NCBI RefSeq assembly: GCF_007752135.1
Contig: NZ_CP036298.1
Location: 2,480,001-2,544,000, forward strand
Direction: 5' to 3'
From: Aureliella helgolandensis
GTDB taxonomy: Bacteria > Planctomycetota > Planctomycetia > Pirellulales > Pirellulaceae
Length of the DNA stretch: 64,000 nucleotides
Of this stretch, positions 44,664-54,051 are shown piece by piece (position 1 is the stretch's first letter; the number at the start of each line of letters is the position of its first letter). The notes beneath the pieces are model-generated. The model was not told where the DNA came from and searched no databases. It saw only the letters and a program-made list of their open reading frames with translations. The translations under genes and the position numbers were made by a program.

Positions 44664-45911
44664 ATGAGTACTGGTATAGCAACCGACCCCTATTTTCAGC
44701 AGTTGTTTTCTGACCGTATCGGCGGATCGAACTATGGCAAGGGGACTGCCATTTACAAGTTCGAAAAGATCAAGCGCGCCAAACGCAAGGCCCTCGCCGA
44801 TTATCCGCACCGCGAGCTTATCGACTTCGGGATTGGCGAGAATGATAGCATGGCCGCTGAATCGGTTCGCCAGCGGATGGCGGAAGAGATCAATAAACCA
44901 GAGAACCGTGGCTATGCTGACAATGGAATTGCAAGTTTCAAAGAGGCAGCGGCTCGCTTTATGCAGCGTCGTTTGGGAGTCCAATTGGATCCCGTCACGG
45001 AGATCAATCATTGTATCGGCAGCAAGACAGCGCTCTCCATGTTGCCTGCCTGCCTGATCAATCCGGGGGACGTCACGCTCATGACGGCTCCTGGCTATCC
45101 CGTCGCTGGGACCCATACCAAATACTATGGCGGCAGCGTTGTCGCTTTGCCGCTGCTCGCTGAGAACCAGTTCTTCCCCGATTTCAGTAAAATTTCGGCA
45201 GAGACATGGGAACGCACTAAGTTGTTGGTGCTCAACTACCCCAATAGCCCCACCGGGAAGACGGCGACGCGCGAGTTCTACCAAGAGGTCGTGGAACTGG
45301 CGCATCGGCATCAATTTGTGGTCGCCCAAGATGCTGCCCACATGGTGCTCTCATTCGATCAGGAGCCCCTGAGCTTCCTGTCCATCGATGGTGCTCGGGA
45401 AGTGGGGGTTGAGATTCATTCGATGAGCAAAGGGTTTGACATGATTGGCTGGCGGATTGGTTGGGTGTGTGGGCACTCCCGGTTAATCCAAGCGTTCGCC
45501 GATGTTAAGGACAATTGTGATAGTGGGCAATTTGCAGCAATCCAACAAGCGGCCGCGTTTGCACTGGATTCTGATGATATTCCCAACGCAGTGCGTGAAA
45601 AGTACCGTCGTCGTTTGCAGAAGTTGGTCGCGATGCTCAAGAGCGTGGGATTTCAGTGCGAAATGCCCGGCGGGACCTACTTCCTATACACACCGACACC
45701 GGCTGGTACCGTAGGTGGGCTGGAATTCGCCAATGCGGAAGAGGCTAGCCAACACCTCATCACCGAGCAGTCCATCGTAACAGTGCCTTGGGACGACGCG
45801 GGGCCATTTCTGCGATTTTCCGTCACCTATGTGGCGGCAGATGAAGCTGCTGAGGACGCGCTCATGGCCGAGACCGCCCAGCGATTGAAGAGCCTCGGGT
45901 TGCAGTTTTAG
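44664..45911 (+). CDS. dapL: LL-diaminopimelate aminotransferase
   Basis: A 415-residue PLP enzyme that makes LL-diaminopimelate directly from tetrahydrodipicolinate for lysine and peptidoglycan synthesis, as in planctomycetes, chlamydiae and plants. DPYFQQLFSDRIGGSNYGKG at the N-terminus and ELIDFGIGENDSMA are DapL hallmarks; the PLP lysine is in SMSKGFDMIGWRIGW, and NYPNSPTGKTAT and VVAQDAAHMVLSF hold other cofactor contacts. Length matches DapL (about 410). The ATG at 44664 is preferred over a TTG six bases earlier. It is read divergently from the regulator and precedes lepB. Confidence 0.93.
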   Translation: MSTGIATDPYFQQLFSDRIGGSNYGKGTAIYKFEKIKRAKRKALADYPHRELIDFGIGENDSMAAESVRQRMAEEINKPENRGYADNGIASFKEAAARFMQRRLGVQLDPVTEINHCIGSKTALSMLPACLINPGDVTLMTAPGYPVAGTHTKYYGGSVVALPLLAENQFFPDFSKISAETWERTKLLVLNYPNSPTGKTATREFYQEVVELAHRHQFVVAQDAAHMVLSFDQEPLSFLSIDGAREVGVEIHSMSKGFDMIGWRIGWVCGHSRLIQAFADVKDNCDSGQFAAIQQAAAFALDSDDIPNAVREKYRRRLQKLVAMLKSVGFQCEMPGGTYFLYTPTPAGTVGGLEFANAEEASQHLITEQSIVTVPWDDAGPFLRFSVTYVAADEAAEDALMAETAQRLKSLGLQF

Positions 45912-46155
45912 GCGGAAACTCCAAGACCGGCTAATTTTGCACGAAATAGTCGGGAGGGAATAGAGAAGTAGGGGGATGTTCGCATTTCGCCCCTTACTTC
46001 CCTTGGGCTATAATCCTGGCCTTCGCTCCCAACCCTCGCGAGGTTTCTCGAGTTTTGAAATCTCCGTTCGATTGGCAACGGGTGCATTCTCGTTCCGGGT
46101 TTCCCAAGTAGGCGTCGGCACACTCCACTTTTTGACCGTCTTCAGAGTTTTTTGC

Positions 46156-48045
46156 ATGTCCGCAGCTTCCGCCGCTCCATCGGCCAAATCGAGTGCAAAC
46201 CGTCATGTCACAACAGGTTCCGCGGTGCAAAGTGGCCGCGAAACGGTGGAGTCGATTGTTGTCGCCTTCATCCTGGCATTTCTCTTTCGGGCTTTTGTCG
46301 CCGAAGCATTCGTGATTCCCACCGGTTCTATGGCTCCCACCCTGATGGGGGCGCACAAGGATGTTGTGTGCGAATACTGTGGTGAGGCCTATCAGGCTAG
46401 TGCGAGTGAAGAGTTCGATTCGAGCACTGGGCAACTGGTGGGTCGCGTCACGCTGGCTAGTACTTGCTCCACCTGCCGTGGGCTCAACGCCTACGATTTC
46501 GTGCAGAACCCGAATGCCGTCAGCTTTGATGGAGATCGGATCCTGGTTAGCAAATTTGATTACGTGCTGAGCCAGCCCAAACGCTGGGATGTGTTCGTAT
46601 TTAAGTATCCCGATGAAGCCCGGATGAACTACATCAAACGATTGATTGGTCTGCCTGGTGAAAAGCTGCAGATTCAGGACGGAGATATTTACGCACAGAG
46701 TACCGGTCAACTGGAGATTGCCCGCAAGCCGCCGCATAAAGTGCGAGCGATGCGGCAGATCGTTTCGGATACGGATCACCGAGGGGGGATCTTGGTCGAG
46801 AAGGGCTGGCCCAGTTTATGGCAACCCTGGACCTCTCAGGCTTCCCCTACAGGGGCAGCAAATGGCTGGGAATTAGAGCATACGCCAGAGGTTTGGTCGG
46901 CCAAACTGGCCTCCTCCACCGACCGGCAGTGGTTGCGCTACTATCATAAAGTCGTCGATGGTGTGACCTGGGAGGGGATTCGGCAGGGAGGTGACTTGCC
47001 ACCAGTGTCCCCAACATCCTCACAGCTCGTGACCGACTTCCTCGCTTACAACAGTTCGTTCTACGTGGAGTCGGGGTTGGTTTACACCGACCGGAGCAAC
47101 GATAAATTGCAGGAGGGAATTTCAGCCGAACGACGCGCCTACGACTTCGTGGCGGAGCGTGGGCGTGGCGGACTGAGCGCCCACGAGCTGAACGGCGGTT
47201 TCCATTGGGTTGGAGACTTGATCGGCGAGTTCGACATGGAAGTCCAGTCGTCCAGCGGGAAACTACTGTTGGACTTAGTCGAGTTTGGGATTCATTATGA
47301 ATGCTCGATCGACGTAGCCACAGGAGAGGCATCGCTGACGGCTAAAGGCCAAGATTTGCCTCAGCCTGTCTTTGTCGGTGAAGTCTTGAAAGGCCAGACC
47401 GGAGTAAAGGGGCCAGGCCGCTATCGCCTCGAATATGCGAATGTGGACGATCAAATTACCTTGTGGGTCGACGGTTCGGTCGTCTCCTTCGATGGAAGTT
47501 CCGCGTTCGATTCGAAGCGGGTCCGGACCGCCAAAGATCGGCGTCCCTACTGGACGGAAGCTGACCCGCTCGATGCGGCGCCCGTCGGCATCGGAGGAGA
47601 GCAATTGGAAATGACGGTCCGTCGGGCCCAAGTCTTCCGGGACTTGTACTACATTGCCCCGCAAATCATGCGTCGTGGTACGCCTTATTGCGATTACAAT
47701 TTGGACCATGGTTCCGCTATTTTGGCCTCCATTCCTGCCCCGGAAGAACGCCGACAGCTGAGTGACCAAGAAGCGATTTTGAAAGTTTACTCGCATCCCC
47801 AATGGTGGTCGCAGACCAATTTGTTCAATTTGCGAGGACGCCTGAACTTTGAACTTGAAGCTGACCAGTTTTTTCCAATGGGCGACAACAGTGCAGCCAG
47901 TTCCGACGCCCGTGCCTGGAGCGGTCATCATTTCGTGGAGCAAAAGTTCCTGCTGGGTAAGGCCTTGCTGGTTTTTTGGCCCCATACCTGGAATACACCT
48001 GTACCTTACACTCCCAATATTGCGCGCATGGGACGAATTCAATAG
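46156..48045 (+). CDS. lepB: Signal peptidase I, 629 residues, with large insertions
   Basis: Cleaves signal peptides of exported proteins at the inner membrane. After one transmembrane helix (about 33-52, VESIVVAFILAFLFRAFVAE), the catalytic Ser is S58 in IPTGSMAPTL and the general-base Lys is K161 in MNYIKRLIGLPGEK; box E, FPMGDNSAASSDARAW, appears near residue 575. Between the Ser and Lys boxes is a CxxC...CxxC pair (C72/C75 and C104/C107), possibly a zinc site. Between Lys and box E about 400 residues are inserted, including a beta-rich stretch (about 330-480, HYECSIDVATGEASL and GRYRLEYANVDDQITLWVDG) resembling a concanavalin-like fold. The ATG at 46156 follows a hydrophobic, unrelated frame starting at 45976. 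Confidence 0.88.
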   Translation: MSAASAAPSAKSSANRHVTTGSAVQSGRETVESIVVAFILAFLFRAFVAEAFVIPTGSMAPTLMGAHKDVVCEYCGEAYQASASEEFDSSTGQLVGRVTLASTCSTCRGLNAYDFVQNPNAVSFDGDRILVSKFDYVLSQPKRWDVFVFKYPDEARMNYIKRLIGLPGEKLQIQDGDIYAQSTGQLEIARKPPHKVRAMRQIVSDTDHRGGILVEKGWPSLWQPWTSQASPTGAANGWELEHTPEVWSAKLASSTDRQWLRYYHKVVDGVTWEGIRQGGDLPPVSPTSSQLVTDFLAYNSSFYVESGLVYTDRSNDKLQEGISAERRAYDFVAERGRGGLSAHELNGGFHWVGDLIGEFDMEVQSSSGKLLLDLVEFGIHYECSIDVATGEASLTAKGQDLPQPVFVGEVLKGQTGVKGPGRYRLEYANVDDQITLWVDGSVVSFDGSSAFDSKRVRTAKDRRPYWTEADPLDAAPVGIGGEQLEMTVRRAQVFRDLYYIAPQIMRRGTPYCDYNLDHGSAILASIPAPEERRQLSDQEAILKVYSHPQWWSQTNLFNLRGRLNFELEADQFFPMGDNSAASSDARAWSGHHFVEQKFLLGKALLVFWPHTWNTPVPYTPNIARMGRIQ

Positions 48046-48138
48046 TCTTTCAACTGCGACCGATTGGGGCAGCGATGTCCGCCGAGCGCTTGTCAGACCA
48101 CTGCTCGCTCCAGAACGCTTTGTCATGGATGGCATACG

Positions 48139-49041
48139 ATGAATGTACTTGAAGTCCAAGGACTCGAGAAAAGCTACGGCCGCCGCAAGGTGGTCAATGG
48201 CGTAAGCCTGACGGTTGGTGAAGCGGAGATCGTGGGGCTGTTGGGACCCAATGGAGCAGGCAAGTCGACGAGCTTTAAAATGACATGCGGGATCGTGCGA
48301 CCCGACCGCGGAAAAGTCATTTTAGGAGGGATCGATGTGACCGATTGGCCTCTGTTTCGTCGCGCCAAGGAAGGGCAGATGGGCTATCTGGCGCAAGAAT
48401 CGAGCGTCTTTCGGAAGTTGACCGTAGAGCAAAATATCTTAGCGGTATTCGAGCTGCTGGGGGTTGGGTCGCGCGAACGCAAGGCCCGAACCCAGAAGTT
48501 GCTTGAGGAGTTCGAGATCACCCATATTCGCCGGTCGAAGGCTGGCCGGCTCTCTGGCGGAGAACGCCGCCGTTTGGAGATCGCCCGGTGCCTAGTATCC
48601 AATCCCCAGATCATCATGCTCGATGAGCCGTTTGCTGGTATTGATCCAGTCACAGTGCAGAACATTCAGGAAATCATCAAGAAGCTGAGAGAGCGTGGCA
48701 TTGCGATTCTGATTACTGACCATGCCGCGCGTGAAATACTCCAAACCGTCGATCGCTGCTATGTGATCAGCAAAGGGGCGGTTTTGTGTGAGGGACCGCC
48801 TGAAACGGTTCGGCAGCATCCCGTGGTTCGCAAGGAGTACCTGGGGGATATCGGTGACGAGTTTTCCGTTCCAGCAGCCGATTTACGAACGGCTACCAAG
48901 GCTCCCGCGACCTTCGAGGAACAAGCAGCTCGATCGGCCGTTGCATCCAATCGCTCGACCAGCATCCGCGTTGAACACATCGCACCCAAGGCCGAGAACG
49001 CAATGACGCGACCAACTCGCCGTCGCCGTACCGACGTCTAG
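48139..49041 (+). CDS. lptB: LptB-like ABC transporter ATPase
   Basis: A 300-residue ATPase of the LptB/LivF-like group that energises lipopolysaccharide export in the Lpt system. Walker A is GPNGAGKSTS, the signature is LSGGERRRLEIARCL, Walker B is IIMLDEPFAGIDPVT and the switch His is in ITDHAAREIL, with LTVEQNILAVFELLG as the Q-loop neighbourhood. The first 240 residues match LptB; a basic, low-complexity tail of about 60 residues (from about 240 on, ending RPTRRRRTDV) is additional. The ATG at 48139 starts the conserved LEVQGLEKSYG block. It lies 93 bp after lepB and may be co-transcribed. LptC/LptA partners are not in the window. Confidence 0.88.
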   Translation: MNVLEVQGLEKSYGRRKVVNGVSLTVGEAEIVGLLGPNGAGKSTSFKMTCGIVRPDRGKVILGGIDVTDWPLFRRAKEGQMGYLAQESSVFRKLTVEQNILAVFELLGVGSRERKARTQKLLEEFEITHIRRSKAGRLSGGERRRLEIARCLVSNPQIIMLDEPFAGIDPVTVQNIQEIIKKLRERGIAILITDHAAREILQTVDRCYVISKGAVLCEGPPETVRQHPVVRKEYLGDIGDEFSVPAADLRTATKAPATFEEQAARSAVASNRSTSIRVEHIAPKAENAMTRPTRRRRTDV

Positions 49042-49140
49042 AGCCTTGTTCTTTTTACAAGCTTGGATTCTAGGAACTGGCGACGCGGCTTGAGGCTGTA
49101 CCGAATACTGCGTCAGCAGTGGTGGCGTCGTGGCGAACCG

Positions 49141-52100
49141 CTAAGGCGCCTGAACCGGGAGAGTGCCATCAACCGTCCCGGTCATCGATCCGGTTGGTAG
49201 CGGCAGTGCACTGGGGCAAGGGATCGTGCCTTCGGTCAAGTCTGAGGTGTCCATTGCGGAGGGATCTGTGGAAGTCTCCTCGGGCACCGCCAACAGTTCG
49301 AGCAGCCCAGAGACGGGGGCCCATTCGACGTCAACGCGCGTGTGCAAACGTTCCGCCAAGCGTAGTGTATCGCTAGAGGGACGCCACAGCGTAGCAATCA
49401 GCGCCGGCAGGTTTACATGGGTTGCTTCGCTGAATAGATGCAATCCAAGGCGGCAGGATGTGGGTAGCAGGGTCGTGGATTTATGGAGTGAATTCCGCTG
49501 GAGAAACGGTTGGATCAGCTCCAGCTGATCGGCTGGTCCGATCACGATGCGATCGGCATCTCCTCCCACCATGGATAGATTCGAAACGAAGGACGAGATC
49601 TCTTTGAGCTGCGTGGTAAACTCTTCCTCGATGTCCTGGTTCTGAAAGACTGCGTCCGAAATATCACCTTCGCGAGAGTACCGATTCAGTAGATCGGAAG
49701 CCAAGTTGAGCATGTATTTCAGATTGATCTCTGCAACGGTACCTTCGTGCATGTGTGCGTTGCCTACTCCCAATTCTGTTGGCTCTGCGATACTTTCAAT
49801 TATTGGAGTGATAAGCTTTTGGAGCTTTGCGTTCAACGCATTGTTGACTCGCTCTGCAACTCGCTGCAATGGGATCGGCAAGGTATTGAAGCTAACCTCT
49901 TGCTCGGATTCATTGAGGACCGTTTCGGCAACAATCGAATCGCACCACTTTTCCAACTTCTGAGCGATTTGCTTGCCATGAGCTTGGTACCGCTTTAGCC
50001 GTTCCATGTAGGCTACCGTGAGCGTCTGACAGTATTGGCTAGCAGCGGCCTGTAGATCATCCGGAGGGTTTTGCAGTTTCAGCTTGGGCTGAATGTGCTG
50101 CATGAGTGCGCTCAGGTGAATTTCGCTGAAGTCCAGTATCTGTTCAATGGCATGGAGTTGTAATTGTTCGATCTGTTTCCAGTTAAACAATCGGAGCCCT
50201 ATTTGTTTAGAAACGGCAGCCTGCCAGATTCGGAGATCTTCGGCAATAAGTAGTTTGGCTGCGTCGGGACGCTGCTCGAGTCGTTTCCTCCAGAGCTCCA
50301 AACTGTGTTCTTCGGAATCCTGCGAAATAGGGGATTCGTTAAAATCATCGCTGGTGCAAAACCCCAATTCTCTGAGTAAGAACGTCGAGAATCTCTGATG
50401 CCGTGCAGGCGATAATGGCAATTCGCTCTGCAAGGAATCTTGGGCAGAGCAGAGAGGATCTTGTTGGGCAGAGGCGGGGGGCGTCTGGACGGCTGACCAT
50501 CTGTCCGATTTGAGTCCTGTTCCGGTCAAGAAGCAAAGGGTATTGGCCAGCGAGGTTGAACAACACCAGCGAGCTAATTTGACCGGCGAAATCGAATTGG
50601 CAATGTTGAGTTTCCCGGTACGCACGGTGCGTAACCAGCCGAGTGGTTGCTGACAATCGTCTCGACGGACTGGATCTAGCGTAGCACCGCACAGCGATTG
50701 TGAGTCCAGGAAAACCGCTTGCGCTAACGCATTTACACATTCGATTGCATCATCATTATCGCCATACAATCCGCCGTCCAGCAACGCGAGGGAGGTCACC
50801 GGCTTAACGCGCACTGGGCCTTCCAAAGCGTTCTCCGGGTGAATGGATGGATACATGTGTTCACCGGACATCATGAACTGCAGTTCGGCCAGGGAGGCCA
50901 ATCCAGCGGCAGATGCCAGGCTAGCGCCGGTGCCATTTAGAGTCGCAGCTGCGGTGCAGAATCCATAGGTGTGGAAATCGCGAATGCCTTTGGACTGGAG
51001 AAGCGAGTTGACTAGCAAACCGACTTCCGACATTAATGCACTACCGGTACCGCCATGGAGTGACGCTATCAGATAGATCCGTACCGGATCGGAAGTTCTT
51101 TCGGACGTGCCCTGTTGTTGCGTAAGGTTGTCGAGGGCCGCATCTAGTGACTTCTTGAGGTGTGCGTAATGATGGAGGAAGGCGAGGATCGCCAGTGGCC
51201 GGACACCCTCTGTCTTCAACGATCGTGGGATGTTGTAGAGCCAGCGTCTGGACAGCGCGGAAAATAGTGTTGAATCGATCTTGCGGTATTCGCTAGGTGA
51301 GAAAATCGGTAGGGCACAGGTTTCTTCGAGCGTTAGGGCACAATCCTCTTCTACGTTGACCAATTTTTCCAGTGCATCTACGTTTGTATCGATTGCGCGC
51401 CAGCAGTGGTCTTGCACGGTGAATGGATTTTCACTGTCTTTGGCAATGCGTCTGCGTAGGTTGAGCAAAACGTCACCCGCGATGCCCCCCATACCGATGA
51501 ACAGACAACGAGCTGGGTTCCATTGATGGTCCGGTGTTTGATGTGCGATTGGCGAGCGGAAGTTGATTCTTGCATTGAATGCAGGAGACGTTACTGTATT
51601 TTGTATCTCTGTGTTTGAAGCGGCTACTGAATCTTGCCCCGCGATCGACTTGACGGGATGCGTCGCGACCATGATAGGGTTTTTGACTTTGGCTAGCTGC
51701 TCGATAAACTGTCGGCAGCTAGCGTATCGATCAACGGGGTTTTTGCTAAGAGAGCGTCCCACGATCGCGCGATCTGCGGGAGGCAGTGCCTCTAGATTGG
51801 GTGCTTTGGCAATATGTTGTCGCGCGATTTCGCCGGTCGTTTTTCCATCAAACGGAAGTTTTCCGGTGAGCATCTCCATGTAGAGAACAGCGAGCGAATA
51901 TTGGTCACTGCGGTGGTCCGGACGGCCATCAAAGATTTCAGGCGCGGAGTAGCTGGGAGTGAGCCCGCTGATCATCGACTGCGTGTGGGAGTGCAGATCC
52001 TTGACCAGGCCAAAATCGGCGACCTTGATTCGATCGGCGATTAGCAGCAAGTTCCCAGGTTTGACGTCCAAGTGCTGCAAGGAATGTTTCTGGGATAAGA

Positions 52101-52494
52101 AGTCCAAGGCATCCGCTGCATCTCGCAGGAATTCTAGCAAGGTGCCACGGTGAATACCTGGAGCCCCTTTGCGTCGAAACTGTTCAAAACGGTCGAGCAG
52201 ACTGCATTCCGCCAACTCGGTCACAATGACGACTTGCTCGTCAACAATTTCGATTCTCTCGATCGACAGCAGGAAAGGGTGGTAGACCTGCGAAATGCGC
52301 CGCAGACTTTTCAGCTCTCCACTAGCTTGGGCTTGTTCCAATGTTCCGAAGACAAGCTTGACCGCCTTCTGAAGCCCACCAGGAGCATCTGCCATCCAGA
52401 CTTCACCGTACCCGCCAGCTCCGAGACGGTGGCGCAATTGATACCCTGGGATCGGTTCGTAGCCAGCGATTACGGAGGCTGGATTGAGAGTCAT
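49141..52494 (-). CDS. Ser/Thr protein kinase fused to a tubulin-like domain
   Basis: A 1117-residue protein with no transmembrane helix. Residues 18-270 are a eukaryotic-type kinase: Gly-loop GAGGYGEVW (25-33), Lys K46 in KAVKLVF, catalytic loop HLDVKPGN (141-148, Leu where Arg is usual in HRD), VADFG (158-162) and SAPE (183-186). From about 327 to the end lies a tubulin/FtsZ-superfamily unit resembling Tubulin_2: FIGMGGIAGDVLLNLRRR (332-349) is the nucleotide-binding start and IASLHGGTGSALMSEVGLL (477-493) the tubulin signature. The rest (about 750-1117) is mostly helical. The kinase probably works in the cytoplasm. It lies 45 bp downstream of the AAA+ gene. HRD-to-HLD loss may affect regulation but not catalysis. 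Confidence 0.83.
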   Translation of the reverse strand: MTLNPASVIAGYEPIPGYQLRHRLGAGGYGEVWMADAPGGLQKAVKLVFGTLEQAQASGELKSLRRISQVYHPFLLSIERIEIVDEQVVIVTELAECSLLDRFEQFRRKGAPGIHRGTLLEFLRDAADALDFLSQKHSLQHLDVKPGNLLLIADRIKVADFGLVKDLHSHTQSMISGLTPSYSAPEIFDGRPDHRSDQYSLAVLYMEMLTGKLPFDGKTTGEIARQHIAKAPNLEALPPADRAIVGRSLSKNPVDRYASCRQFIEQLAKVKNPIMVATHPVKSIAGQDSVAASNTEIQNTVTSPAFNARINFRSPIAHQTPDHQWNPARCLFIGMGGIAGDVLLNLRRRIAKDSENPFTVQDHCWRAIDTNVDALEKLVNVEEDCALTLEETCALPIFSPSEYRKIDSTLFSALSRRWLYNIPRSLKTEGVRPLAILAFLHHYAHLKKSLDAALDNLTQQQGTSERTSDPVRIYLIASLHGGTGSALMSEVGLLVNSLLQSKGIRDFHTYGFCTAAATLNGTGASLASAAGLASLAELQFMMSGEHMYPSIHPENALEGPVRVKPVTSLALLDGGLYGDNDDAIECVNALAQAVFLDSQSLCGATLDPVRRDDCQQPLGWLRTVRTGKLNIANSISPVKLARWCCSTSLANTLCFLTGTGLKSDRWSAVQTPPASAQQDPLCSAQDSLQSELPLSPARHQRFSTFLLRELGFCTSDDFNESPISQDSEEHSLELWRKRLEQRPDAAKLLIAEDLRIWQAAVSKQIGLRLFNWKQIEQLQLHAIEQILDFSEIHLSALMQHIQPKLKLQNPPDDLQAAASQYCQTLTVAYMERLKRYQAHGKQIAQKLEKWCDSIVAETVLNESEQEVSFNTLPIPLQRVAERVNNALNAKLQKLITPIIESIAEPTELGVGNAHMHEGTVAEINLKYMLNLASDLLNRYSREGDISDAVFQNQDIEEEFTTQLKEISSFVSNLSMVGGDADRIVIGPADQLELIQPFLQRNSLHKSTTLLPTSCRLGLHLFSEATHVNLPALIATLWRPSSDTLRLAERLHTRVDVEWAPVSGLLELLAVPEETSTDPSAMDTSDLTEGTIPCPSALPLPTGSMTGTVDGTLPVQAP

Positions 52495-52539
52495 AGATGG
52501 TGGTCTTTAAAACGACGAACTTAAAGGCCCCGCTGATTG

Positions 52540-54051
52540 CTAAGCATTCATGCAGGCGACTTGCTGGGTGGCTTCTATGGGAACAGGTAGTGGCAGGCTT
52601 GGAGCAGGAGCCTGTACGGGCGTGGCTTGAGCGGAACTCTTGTTCTCCCTAGTCTCTGGTCGCGCCACTGGGGGCTGCTTGGCGACTGCAGCGGTTGCCG
52701 CAGGTATTCCACCGAGCGTACCAAAGTAATTTCTGCAGGCGTGTTGCAGGTAGTCGATTCGAAGATCGAGCGGTTCTCGGCGATAGACGCAGTAGGCGCG
52801 GACTTGGTTCAACAGGTCGCGTGGGTAGCAACGTCTTAGGGGAAGTTTGTTGGCCTGGAAGAAACACGTGATGAGCTGCTTCACGACATCGGGTCTCCAG
52901 GGAAATCCCATTGCTCCACACGCGCGTTGGAACAACGCCAGGAATTCCTCTGGCCGTGGATCCTTGATTTCGATTTTAAACGGAACGCGACGGAGGAAGG
53001 CTTCGTCCACTAAATCTTGGGGTTGAAGGTTCGTTGAGAAGAGAACGATTTGTTCGAAGGGAACGCTGATCTTCTTGCCGGTGGGGAGCGTCAGGAAATC
53101 CTGCTTGCTTTCCAAGGGGACGATCCAACGATTGAGAAGCTCCTCGGGAGCAACGCGTTGGCGTCCGAAGTCGTCGATCAACAAGCTACCGCAGTTGCTC
53201 TTAAGTTGAAGTGGAGCTTCGCAAGTATTAGTCCTCGGATCATGCCGAATCTCCAAATTGTCCAGAGTGAGTTCTCCTCCGACTACTACCGTGGGTCTTG
53301 ATATGCGAATCCAGCGGCGATCGAAATTCTGCATATTGACCAGGCCCGAATCGTTTTCGACCTGTTTGGGTTGATGATAGGCTGCATCGAAAATCTTGAT
53401 GATCATGCCGTCATCGATGATTGCGTGCGGGATCCAGATGCTCTCGCCGCGGAGGACGGTCAAGCATTTGGCGAGCGTCGTCTTTCCATTGCCCGGCGGT
53501 CCATACAGAAATATCCCGCCGTTGCTGTTCACCGCCGGACCGATAAAGTCAAGCCAACTTGGATCGACGGAGATGTCCGTAAAGGCCTCCAGCAAGCGAT
53601 CGCGTTCGACGGGCTCGTACTGATTGGCTTGAGCTTCGACCGATAGGACATAATCGGACAAGGGAACCGGCGCGGGGCCGGTATACGTGAACGACTTCTG
53701 GTGTCGAATAGCTCTCTGCTGCCCGTTTTCGGTCAGGCTGTAGTAGTAGTCGTTGAGTGGTGCTGAGCGCGCGTGTGCGATGATTTGACGTGTTCGCAGT
53801 ATCGCAAGGTTTTCGTCAATAATGCCGAAAGGAAGGCCTGCCGATTCTGCAATACGTCGACCGCTGAGCGTTCCTGAAGCCATGAGAATCTGGCAAATCA
53901 GCGACTCCACAAACGATTGGCTGAGTCCGGCATCTGCTAGAGAGACCGGTTCTGCAGGCCAATAGTGGTCTTCATGCAATACACTCGGTAATTCCGCATT
54001 GGGAATCGATGCGGTATCGCGGGAGTGGAATTGACTGGATGTATTGGACAT
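52540..54051 (-). CDS. AAA+ ATPase with N-terminal winged-helix-like domain
   Basis: A 503-residue cytoplasmic ATPase. An N-terminal helical unit of about 40-117 looks like a winged helix (LICQILMASGTLSGRRIAESAG... LTENGQQRA), suggesting DNA or protein recognition. The ATPase core has Walker A GPPGNGKT (184-191), Walker B LLIDD (290-294), sensor FSTN (338-341) and an arginine-finger-like LRRV (353-356), a complete set. A Pro/Ala-rich tail ends the protein. The ATG at 54051 was selected because preceding residues to 54222 are not domain-like, though no ribosome site is obvious. It is directly upstream of the kinase-tubulin gene and likely the first gene of a two-gene operon; it is divergent from the FHA-EAL gene. 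Confidence 0.8.
   Translation of the reverse strand: MSNTSSQFHSRDTASIPNAELPSVLHEDHYWPAEPVSLADAGLSQSFVESLICQILMASGTLSGRRIAESAGLPFGIIDENLAILRTRQIIAHARSAPLNDYYYSLTENGQQRAIRHQKSFTYTGPAPVPLSDYVLSVEAQANQYEPVERDRLLEAFTDISVDPSWLDFIGPAVNSNGGIFLYGPPGNGKTTLAKCLTVLRGESIWIPHAIIDDGMIIKIFDAAYHQPKQVENDSGLVNMQNFDRRWIRISRPTVVVGGELTLDNLEIRHDPRTNTCEAPLQLKSNCGSLLIDDFGRQRVAPEELLNRWIVPLESKQDFLTLPTGKKISVPFEQIVLFSTNLQPQDLVDEAFLRRVPFKIEIKDPRPEEFLALFQRACGAMGFPWRPDVVKQLITCFFQANKLPLRRCYPRDLLNQVRAYCVYRREPLDLRIDYLQHACRNYFGTLGGIPAATAAVAKQPPVARPETRENKSSAQATPVQAPAPSLPLPVPIEATQQVACMNA

Noticed and set aside
44514-45341. Open frame of 275 codons on the minus strand opposite dapL
   Set aside because: Entirely antisense to a well-recognised aminotransferase; no family-like motif.
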